Assembly: GCA_016873495.1 (NCBI GenBank)
Contig: VGXC01000011.1
Location: forward strand, 1-64,000
From: Nitrospira sp.
Lineage (GTDB): Bacteria > Nitrospirota > Nitrospiria > Nitrospirales > Nitrospiraceae
DNA: 64,000 nucleotides
Direction of reading: 5' to 3'
In this document: positions 58,281 to 64,000 of the stretch, piece after piece
How the letters are laid out: each line of letters begins with the position of its first letter
Position numbering within the stretch: the first letter of the stretch is position 1
The notes under the pieces: model-generated
The model's database searches: none
Seen by the model: the letters and a program-made list of their open reading frames with translations, nothing else
Told to the model about the DNA's origin: nothing
Made by a program: the position numbers and the translations under genes

Positions 58281-58796
58281 ATGGACTACAAGAAACTGAT
58301 TCGCGAAGTGCCCGACTTCCCCAAGCCGGGAATCCTTTTTTATGACATCACGACGCTGCTGAAGGATGCCCAGGCATTTCGGACGGTGCAGGATGAGTTG
58401 GTAGCCCGGTATCGCGATCAGGGCATCTCGAAGATCGTCGGGATCGAATCCCGAGGCTTCATCCTCGGGAGTCCGCTGGCCTATCAGATCGGCGCAGGGT
58501 TCGTCCCGGTTCGCAAGCCGGGCAAGCTGCCGGCCGACACCTATGAGGTCAAGTACAAACTGGAATATGGGTCCAACTCGCTCGCGATCCATCGCGACGC
58601 GATCGCGATGGGCGAACGGGTGCTGGTGGTCGACGATCTGCTCGCGACCGGCGGAACGGCAGCGGCCACGATCAGCCTGATCCGTCAGCTCGGCGGTGAG
58701 ATTGCGGGCATGGTGGTGCTGGTGGAATTGACCGATCTCAAAGGTCGAGACAAGTTGGATGGCTGCCCCTTGCACGCGCTGATCACCTATCCATAA
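58281..58796 (+). CDS. apt: Adenine phosphoribosyltransferase
   Basis: Protein of 171 residues, adenine salvage to AMP. LIREVPDFPKPGILFYDITTLLKD at the start, GIESRGFILGSPLAYQIGAGFVPVRKPGKLP, YGSNSLAIHRDAI, PRPP motif VLVVDDLLATGGTAAA, and VVLVELTDLKGRDKL. ATG 58281 with AAAGGGGAACG upstream; the long open frame before it is the out-of-frame acylphosphatase gene. Confidence 0.95.
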   Translation: MDYKKLIREVPDFPKPGILFYDITTLLKDAQAFRTVQDELVARYRDQGISKIVGIESRGFILGSPLAYQIGAGFVPVRKPGKLPADTYEVKYKLEYGSNSLAIHRDAIAMGERVLVVDDLLATGGTAAATISLIRQLGGEIAGMVVLVELTDLKGRDKLDGCPLHALITYP

Positions 58797-58852
58797 GCAA
58801 GCCGTTTCGATGTGGGGCCCATGGCGTCGGCCGTGCATGTGTGCCGGAGCGC

Positions 58853-58881
58853 TTGTCAAACCAACAGTGCCGTGTTAAGAA
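58853..58881 (+). promoter_or_regulatory. Candidate promoter of the DksA-like gene
   Basis: TTGTCA (58853-58858), 17 bases, TAAGAA (58876-58881), 48 bases before the ATG. Confidence 0.45.
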
Positions 58882-58929
58882 TACGCCGCCTTTTTCAGGC
58901 CGATGGCCCAAGGGAGGGATGCGTAAACG

Positions 58930-59493
58930 ATGTCCACGAAGGGAAAGGTCAAAAAGAAACCCGTGAATAAATCGTCTAAATCCGTTAAGCCGTCCGCGAA
59001 GCGATCCGTGGCCAAAGTGAAGGGAAAGGGAGCGTCGGAGGTTGCTGTGTCCGACGGGAAGCGGACGATCGCGACGACCCATGACGCGCCGAAAGCCAAG
59101 TCGAAATACGCCGGCCGCCGGGACGCGTTGCACCGCATGTTGATGGCGAAGCGGCAGGAGATCATGAAGGAGATCGGCGCCTCGCTGGGGCAGTCCTTGA
59201 CGGAAGATCAGCAGCGCCGCCTAGAGTCGGCGATGGACGTCGGAGACCAGGCGTTGATGGATCTCGAGCGGGAGATGGGGATCTCGCTCATGGAAATGCG
59301 GAATCGGAAGCGGCAGTTAATCGACGAGGCTCTCGTCAGTTTGGATGAGGGCACCTATGGAATCTGCGCCGAATGCGGCGTGGACATCAGCGAGAAGCGG
59401 CTGGCCGCCGTGCCCTTTGCGAAGCTATGCGTCGAGTGTCAGTCCCAGCAAGAATTGATGGAGAAGATCGAAAAGGGCGAGGAGCGAGACTGA
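58930..59493 (+). CDS. DksA/TraR-family zinc-finger protein with long basic N-terminus
   Basis: Protein of 187 residues. About 60 N-terminal residues are rich in Lys, Ser and Val (TKGKVKKKPVNKSSKSVK), a histone-like tail. Then the DksA coiled-coil (RDALHRMLMAKRQEIMKEI, EDQQRRLESAMDVGDQALMDLEREM) and zinc finger CAECGVDISEKRLAAVPFAKLCVEC with four Cys. It likely binds the RNA polymerase secondary channel. The coiled-coil tip lacks the D-x-x-D-x-A of E. coli DksA in that exact form. Confidence 0.87.
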   Translation: MSTKGKVKKKPVNKSSKSVKPSAKRSVAKVKGKGASEVAVSDGKRTIATTHDAPKAKSKYAGRRDALHRMLMAKRQEIMKEIGASLGQSLTEDQQRRLESAMDVGDQALMDLEREMGISLMEMRNRKRQLIDEALVSLDEGTYGICAECGVDISEKRLAAVPFAKLCVECQSQQELMEKIEKGEERD

Positions 59494-59525
59494 GGCGGCC
59501 GGACCGCCCGCCCGTGGATGAATGT

Positions 59526-60215
59526 ATGAAGGCCGTGGTGTTGGCCAGCGGGGGACTCGACTCCACGGTGACGGCGGCGGTGGCCAAGCGGGACGGTTAC
59601 GACCTCTATCTGCTCACGGTCGGGTATGGGCAGCGGCATCGCATCGAAGTCGAACGGGCGCGGCAAATCGGTGTCGCGCTGGGGGCTGCCGGCCATTTGG
59701 TGTTGGACCTGGACCTCCGATTGATCGGCGGCTCGGCGTTGATCTCCGAGCAGGCCGTCCCCAAGGATCGATCCAGGGCCGAGCGAGCGGAAGGCATCCC
59801 CGTCACCTATGTGCCGGCGCGCAACACGATCTTTCTGTCGCTGGCCTTGGCGCATGCCGAAACCTTGGGAGCGGCCTGGATCTACTTCGGCGCCAACGTC
59901 GTGGACTATTCCGGATATCCGGATTGCCGGCCGGAGTACCTCCGGGCCTTCGAACAGGTGGCGCGTCTGGGGACCAAGGCCGGGATGGGCGGGGCCGGAA
60001 TCGGAATCAGGGCGCCGTTGCTCCAGATGACGAAGGCCGAGATCATCCGCCAGGGGCTGACGTTGGGGGCGCCGTTGCACCTGACGCATAGCTGTTACGA
60101 TCCTGCGCCGGGGGGGGCTGCCTGCGGCCGATGCGACAGTTGTCGTATTCGGCTGGAAGGTTTCAAAGCGGCCGGGATGGCCGACCCGATTGCCTATGTC
60201 GGCGCGCTGAGCTGA
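59526..60215 (+). CDS. queC: 7-cyano-7-deazaguanine synthase
   Basis: Protein of 229 residues, preQ0 formation for queuosine. ATP-pyrophosphatase loop LASGGLDSTVTAAVA, VGYGQRHRIEVERA, IPVTYVPARNTIFLSLALAHAETL, GANVVDYSGYPDCRPEYLRAF, and zinc cysteines in HSCYDPAPGGAACGRCDSC. ATG 59526 lies 32 bases after the DksA-like gene. Confidence 0.95.
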   Translation: MKAVVLASGGLDSTVTAAVAKRDGYDLYLLTVGYGQRHRIEVERARQIGVALGAAGHLVLDLDLRLIGGSALISEQAVPKDRSRAERAEGIPVTYVPARNTIFLSLALAHAETLGAAWIYFGANVVDYSGYPDCRPEYLRAFEQVARLGTKAGMGGAGIGIRAPLLQMTKAEIIRQGLTLGAPLHLTHSCYDPAPGGAACGRCDSCRIRLEGFKAAGMADPIAYVGALS

Positions 60216-60225
60216 ACGGAGCCCC

Positions 60226-60408
60226 ATGTCGCCTGAAGAATTCTTCATGTATCTCACGATCGGACTGATCGTACTGGTGCCGATTTCCGCCAGACTCTAC
60301 CGGTATTTCACCGCCGGCCAAGTTAAGCGAATGCTGCGGGAAGAGTTCGGCAAGGGGTCCAAGGCCGGCGAGCCGTCTCAGCCGGGGACTGGACCGAAAG
60401 GATCATGA
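60226..60408 (+). CDS. Small membrane protein
   Basis: Protein of 60 residues with one helix (YLTIGLIVLVPISARLY), then a basic amphipathic part and a Gly/Ser/Pro tail. GGAGCC before the ATG. The stop overlaps the cytochrome gene (ATGA), so it may be an accessory or anchor for it. Confidence 0.65.
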   Translation: MSPEEFFMYLTIGLIVLVPISARLYRYFTAGQVKRMLREEFGKGSKAGEPSQPGTGPKGS

Positions 60409-60806
60409 GCATGGCCAATTGGATCGGCGCGGCGGTGAGACGGGGCCTCGTAACCGGCGCGAGCATGATCGTGTTGGCAACAATCGTCCCGGTGGCGTCG
60501 GCGAAGCCGGACGCGCCGCCGGTTCCGGCGGAGTTCGGCAAGGGCGAGGCCAAGTTCAAGGCCAACTGCGCCCGCTGCCATGGGGAGCGGGGCGTGGGGA
60601 CCAATCAAGGGCCGCCGCTGGTGCACAAGATTTATGAGCCCAACCATCATGGAGATCCGACCTTCCAGCGGGCGGCCGCCAATGGGGTCCGCGCGCACCA
60701 TTGGCAGTTCGGCGACATGCCACGGATCGACGGGGTGACGCCCGACGACGTGGAACAGATCGTCAAATATGTCCGCTGGCTCCAGCGCCAGGCGGGGATC
60801 ATGTAG
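60405..60806 (+). CDS. Periplasmic cytochrome c (single heme)
   Basis: Protein of 133 residues with a signal peptide (MIVLATIVPVASA). Class-I cytochrome: heme site C55-A-R-C58-H59 in KFKANCARCHGERGVGTNQGPPLV, Met ligand in QFGDMPRIDGV, C-terminal helix DDVEQIVKYVRWLQRQ. Probably a soluble electron carrier. Starts in an ATGA overlap with the small membrane protein. Confidence 0.9.
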   Translation: MSMANWIGAAVRRGLVTGASMIVLATIVPVASAKPDAPPVPAEFGKGEAKFKANCARCHGERGVGTNQGPPLVHKIYEPNHHGDPTFQRAAANGVRAHHWQFGDMPRIDGVTPDDVEQIVKYVRWLQRQAGIM

Positions 60807-60997
60807 GTCGATATTCAGCGCGCGCGTTCGGCCATCCGTCCGAGACCCTCCTCCGCACCTGCATTTGACTTCCAGTGACGGTTCTTCATAAGCTGAATCG
60901 AGATTCGTGCGCATTGTCCGGAGGGCGAAGTGTGTTCGACACCAACCTGGGACGGCCGGCTCTTCGCTGCGTTCGGCCCATAGCGGAGGAGGGGGTC

Positions 60998-61843
60998 ATG
61001 AACATCTCACGGGGACGATGGGTAACAGTGCTGGGGGTGGGCGTCGTGTTGCTGATGACGTCGGGGTGCATTATGCCGGCCATCGACGCAGGACATGAAG
61101 GTGTGTTGGTGCAGAAGCCGATTTTCTTCGGTCACGGCGGTGTGGACCCGGTCCCTATCCCCACCGGGCGCATTCTTGCGGCCTTGACGACCGAAGTGAT
61201 CGACGTCGATATCCGGCCGACCCAGTACTCGGAACACTTCGATATTATCTCCTCGGAAAACGCCCCCGTGTCGTTTGATGCCTTCTTCATCGCCAATGTG
61301 GTGGAGGGGCGGTCGCCCGAGTTGATCGCGCGGTTTGGCCCCAACTGGTACACCAACAACATCAAGGAGGCGTTCCGGACCATCGTCAGGGAAGAAGTGC
61401 AGAAGTATGCGCTCTTCGAGCTGACCACCAAGTCCGCCACGCGGGTCAAGCTACAGGATGCGATCGACCACGAGGTACGGACCAGGATCATCGAAAAACA
61501 GAGCGTTCCTATTCGCTTGAATCGGGTGGTCGTGGGAGGGATCCTGCCGCCAAAAGGCGTCCTCGACCAGACGGCGCAGACGATTATTCAGGAACAGCGC
61601 CGCATCACGATGGTGGAGTTCCAGAAAGCCGAGGAGATGCGGGAGAAAGCGGAACGGCAGCGGGGGATCGCGGACCGAGCCTACCGGGAAAGCCTCGGGC
61701 TGACCGCGCCGGAGTTTGTCGACCTGCGCCGGATCGAAGTCCAGAAAGAGATCGTCTCCCATGCCCCCAACTCGAACCTGACGATCATCATGGGCATGGA
61801 GAAGATGGGGATCAACCTGCCGCCTATCAGTGCTGACAAATAG
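60998..61843 (+). CDS. SPFH/prohibitin-domain lipoprotein
   Basis: Protein of 281 residues from ATG 60998 (GGAGGAGGGGG upstream). Lipobox LLMTSGC near 22-28, then an SPFH/band-7 domain (AGHEGVLVQKPIFFGHGGVDPVPIPTGRILAALTTEVIDVDIRP, VSFDAFFIANVV) and a coiled-coil (QEQRRITMVEFQKAEEMREKAERQR). A lipid-anchored rather than transmembrane SPFH protein is unusual. It probably forms membrane-associated rings. Confidence 0.82.
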   Translation: MNISRGRWVTVLGVGVVLLMTSGCIMPAIDAGHEGVLVQKPIFFGHGGVDPVPIPTGRILAALTTEVIDVDIRPTQYSEHFDIISSENAPVSFDAFFIANVVEGRSPELIARFGPNWYTNNIKEAFRTIVREEVQKYALFELTTKSATRVKLQDAIDHEVRTRIIEKQSVPIRLNRVVVGGILPPKGVLDQTAQTIIQEQRRITMVEFQKAEEMREKAERQRGIADRAYRESLGLTAPEFVDLRRIEVQKEIVSHAPNSNLTIIMGMEKMGINLPPISADK

Positions 61844-62018
61844 AAGGATGTTAATAAAGGCTTCCGGCTTTGTTCTCGCTTGGTTTCCGGCCTCGACGTA
61901 CGTGGCAACGCGAGAGGCAAGGCAACTATCCGCTCGCAGTTGTCGAAGCGACCGGTTCAAGCGAAGCTTGGTATGTACCTCCTCGGCTTTTTCCCTCGAT
62001 GCGACCTTGAAATGGGAA

Positions 62019-62042
62019 CTACGCGCGTCATGGCGCGCGTAG
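62019..62042. terminator. Perfect 9-bp hairpin between convergent genes
   Basis: CTACGCGCG, 6-base loop, CGCGCGTAG. It lies in the 266-base gap between the SPFH gene and the convergent FlgT-like gene and could stop transcription from either side; no T-run. The rest of the gap shows nothing identifiable. Confidence 0.45.
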
Positions 62043-62109
62043 GGTGGGTGGGTGAGAAGGTGCCTTTTGGAGCATCCTGAACCGATGGGCAAGATTGGAT
62101 CGGGCCAGG

Positions 62110-62865
62110 TTATTTCACCAGCCAAGCCCGGTAGGAGCGGGTACGGGGCGGTTTGACGAACTTCTGCACCCCAATTTGCCCGGGATTCAAGACTTCCCCC
62201 GGCGCGGTCTTGCGGGCCGGAGACCGGTCGCTCCCGATGGGGACCCCCTGGGCGTCGTAAAAATCGATCATGACATCCGCATGTTCTCGCAGACCGCCAG
62301 CATAGGCGGTGTTGAGCCAGTCCAGCCGTTGCAAAGCTTTGAACACGACGACGACGGTCCCGTCCTCCTCCTCGCGCACGCTTAAAATCTTCAAGGCGCG
62401 GTTCTGGTCCAGGCCGGGCGATTCCTTGCCCTGTCCGCGATTGATCTCCCGCTCGATCACCGCCTTGACCTCCTGCGGATTGATTGTGGCGCGCACCTTG
62501 GCGTAGACCGTCCGATCTTTGTCCGCCTGCTCCAACAGCTGCACATCTTTCAGGTAGCCGGAGGCGATGACCTGGCGCACCTGATTGAGCAGCGCCTGGT
62601 CGGTTACGGAGGCGGTGGCTTCGAGGAAGGGGCGAGATCGGTCGACGGCCATGCGGACGGCTTCCGTGTACGCGATGTTCTTCGCCTCGGCCAGGCTCAC
62701 CGGATCGTGGTAGGTGTAGCGATAGTCCCCCACGATCTCGACCCGCTCGTTCTGAGCCGGCGGGGCCGGCTGCGCCAGGGCTGCCCAGGGCAGGCCTAGG
62801 GCGAGCCCCACCGTCACGGCCAGCGCGAACCTCAATCGTCCGACTCGTTCTCTCTGTAGCAGCAT
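62110..62865 (-). CDS. Exported protein with FlgT-N-like domain
   Basis: Protein of 251 residues with a signal peptide (GLALGLPWAALAQ). ERVEIVGDYRYTYHDPVSLAEAKNIAYTEAVRMAVDRSRPFLEATASV and VRQVIASGYLKDVQLLEQADKDRTVYAKVRATINPQEVKAVIEREI follow the LPP20/FlgT N-terminal domain, a fold used in surface or flagellar assembly. The C-terminal third (DWLNTAYAGGLREHADVMIDFYD) is a second small beta domain. No flagellar genes nearby, so a general envelope role is likelier. Confidence 0.72.
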   Translation of the reverse strand: MLLQRERVGRLRFALAVTVGLALGLPWAALAQPAPPAQNERVEIVGDYRYTYHDPVSLAEAKNIAYTEAVRMAVDRSRPFLEATASVTDQALLNQVRQVIASGYLKDVQLLEQADKDRTVYAKVRATINPQEVKAVIEREINRGQGKESPGLDQNRALKILSVREEEDGTVVVVFKALQRLDWLNTAYAGGLREHADVMIDFYDAQGVPIGSDRSPARKTAPGEVLNPGQIGVQKFVKPPRTRSYRAWLVK

Positions 62866-62889
62866 GAGGATGCACCTCCTCTCTGAACG

Positions 62890-63558
62890 CTAACGCAAGG
62901 TCTGGAGAAAATTGTCCGCGACGTCGGCGACGAGGGCTTCCCGGACAGCCGGTTCCTGTGGCACGGCGATCCCTTCATGGATAATGGCGGTGGCCTCCTG
63001 GTACCAGATCGTCTGGCCGGAATGGGCTTCGAGGAGCGTGAGGGTTAACGATCGACGATATTCCGGTCTGCCGAACGAGACCGTGCCGAGGTTGGCGGCA
63101 CTTTCCCAGGATCCCTCGACCAGTAAGACCCCGTCCGCCTTGACGAGTCGGGCGGCATTCAAGATCGCCTCCGTTCTCTCGCGGTCGGACATCGGGATGC
63201 CGGCTTGAGATCCAGCCAGGCGTCGCTGAGTCTTGAGCGCCGCTTGATATTGCGTGTGGGACACGACGGTGAACCGGCCGCTCTTCTGGAGCCGCTCGCC
63301 CATGTCCAAGCCGACCCGATCGAGTTTTCCACGGCTGGCGTCGGGGAGACCGAACTGCTCCTCTAAGCTGGACGGCAGGACGATCCCAATGGTTCGGATG
63401 TCGGTGGCCGATCCGCGTAGCGGAGCTTGAACGGCCAAATCCGTGTCAATGCTGGTGGGAAGGTACATGCCCAGGAAGCATCCGCCTACGGTGAGCAAGA
63501 TCCCACCCAGTCCGCAGAATCGGAGGGCGTGCGTGAGGGGTCGTATTGGCGAGGACAT
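62890..63558 (-). CDS. CsgG-like lipoprotein
   Basis: Protein of 222 residues with a lipobox (LLTVGGC near 21-27). IRTIGIVLPSSLEEQFG, MGERLQKSGRFTVVSHTQYQAALKTQR, AARLVKADGVLLVEGSW and RSLTLTLLEAHSGQTIWYQEATAI have the alpha-beta pattern of the CsgG/GNA1162 nucleotide-like fold. Together with the FlgT-like gene 24 bases downstream it probably forms an outer-membrane or periplasmic assembly operon. Confidence 0.72.
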   Translation of the reverse strand: MSSPIRPLTHALRFCGLGGILLTVGGCFLGMYLPTSIDTDLAVQAPLRGSATDIRTIGIVLPSSLEEQFGLPDASRGKLDRVGLDMGERLQKSGRFTVVSHTQYQAALKTQRRLAGSQAGIPMSDRERTEAILNAARLVKADGVLLVEGSWESAANLGTVSFGRPEYRRSLTLTLLEAHSGQTIWYQEATAIIHEGIAVPQEPAVREALVADVADNFLQTLR

Positions 63559-63695
63559 GGGCTAGAGGCTCCTCAAGATACAACCGGCCCTTTATGGTAA
63601 CGGCCGCTAGGAGCCCTGTCAAACCAGCGGCGGGCAGCCATTCTAAACCCGCAAGGGGTGGGTGCGGAACTGGTCCGCCATGGACGGTCGGTTTA

Positions 63696-63977
63696 TTAGT
63701 TCAGCAAGAGTCCCGCCATGGCCGCCAGGCCGCCGGCTAGGGACAGGAGAAAGCCGATACCTCCCAGGGCGAACCAGGGCTTGATCTGCGCCAGCTCGTC
63801 ATGCGTGAGGTGCGGATGCAGGTCTGCGGGAGCCCACCACCATTTGGCCGGCAGCACGTTTTTTTTCGACAGGACGCGGTAGAGAACCACGTGGTACCAC
63901 AGACCGGTCGGAACTCCGACGACGAGGCCGAGCAGGAGGGTCAAGAGTCCCACCGCCGTCATGAGCTGAGGCGTCAA
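63696..63977 (-). CDS. Small membrane protein at the window edge
   Basis: At least 89-93 residues with helices at both ends (AVGLLTLLLGLVVGVPTGLWYHVVLYRVL and ALGGIGFLLSLAGGLAAMAGLLLN) and a central DLHPHLTHDELAQIKPWF. TTG 63977 or ATG 63962 could start it, but the frame stays open to base 64000 with hydrophobic residues, so the true start may lie outside. The gap 63559-63695 holds nothing clear. Confidence 0.6.
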   Translation of the reverse strand: MTPQLMTAVGLLTLLLGLVVGVPTGLWYHVVLYRVLSKKNVLPAKWWWAPADLHPHLTHDELAQIKPWFALGGIGFLLSLAGGLAAMAGLLLN

Positions 63978-64000
63978 GAGAGTGGTTGCCAGGCCGAGCA

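Noticed and set aside
61451-62875. 474-residue minus-strand frame over the SPFH and FlgT-like genes
   Set aside because: Spans two well-supported genes in the wrong frame or strand and crosses the intergenic hairpin; no domain.

Overview
The window is a GC-rich (about 60-65 %) piece of a bacterial chromosome. Gene density is high, start/stop overlaps of the ATGA/GTGA type are common, and there is no recognisable IS element, phage or CRISPR array. Gene families and style (two-subunit pyruvate carboxylase, formylglycine-enzyme-like repeat genes, CarH-type regulator beside heme genes, NtrYX-type pair) most resemble a Nitrospirota bacterium of the Nitrospira lineage. That assignment is an impression from gene content, not a computed result.

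Layout. 1-5.1 kb (minus): pyruvate carboxylase B (cut by the window edge) and A, a TIG-fold exported protein, a PstS-like binding protein and an FmdB zinc ribbon. 5.3-7.3 kb (plus): small unknown genes and an EamA transporter. 7.3-17.5 kb (minus): a tightly packed photoprotection/lipid block of photolyase, CbiX-like chelatase, DUF523/DUF1722, chalcone-isomerase-like protein, acyl desaturase, NTF2-like protein, SDR, FAD oxidoreductase, DUF1365, Cfa-type methyltransferase and DUF2878. 17.5-24.7 kb (minus): exported small proteins, a PDZ protein, a TIGR01777 epimerase, two zinc-ribbon paralogues and three SUMF1-domain proteins without the FGE cysteine pair. 24.75-24.91 kb: an AT-rich divergent promoter with repeated ATTRGACA motifs. 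24.9-29.4 kb (plus): a B12-dependent CarH/LitR-type light sensor followed by hemE, hemH and hemG. 29.5-41.3 kb: rhodanese, MazG, DUF1844, a gluzincin-like TPR protein, an NtrY/NtrX-like pair, RlmD, PurM and PurN. 41.36 kb: tRNA-Ala(CGC), then an array of structured non-coding elements and small genes. 42.2-44.3 kb: an AAA/DUF4143 ATPase sitting between the LOG gene and a decayed copy of its 3' end. 44.4-52 kb: GatB/YqeY, a copper-monooxygenase-like protein, TPR, MFS, glutathione peroxidase and HtpX. 52.3-54.7 kb: a cupredoxin and a squalene/phytoene synthase, with a VapBC module placed between two copies of the synthase 3' end. 54.9-57.6 kb: iron-sulfur and zinc-ribbon proteins and alanine dehydrogenase. 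57.66 kb: tRNA-Pro(CGG) with another copy of the structured element. 58-64 kb: acylphosphatase, Apt, DksA-like, QueC, cytochrome c, SPFH protein, FlgT-like and CsgG-like proteins.

How it fits together. The light sensor has the W-x9-EH and E-x-H-x-x-G adenosylcobalamin signatures. It faces, across a shared operator, a minus-strand region whose contents (photolyase, Cfa-like methyltransferase, desaturase, FAD oxidoreductase, DUF1365, TIGR01777, SDR) match light or singlet-oxygen regulons of other bacteria. On its own strand it leads into porphyrin synthesis, whose intermediates are photosensitisers.

The least explained signals are non-coding: (1) a covarying RNA element seen three times downstream of two tRNAs; (2) intergenic arrays of seven-base units, often in inverted pairs, directly before start codons; (3) two accessory modules each bracketed by copies of the 3' end of the neighbouring gene; (4) several promoters whose -10 box lies 6-13 bases from the ATG with no Shine-Dalgarno sequence, implying leaderless mRNAs.
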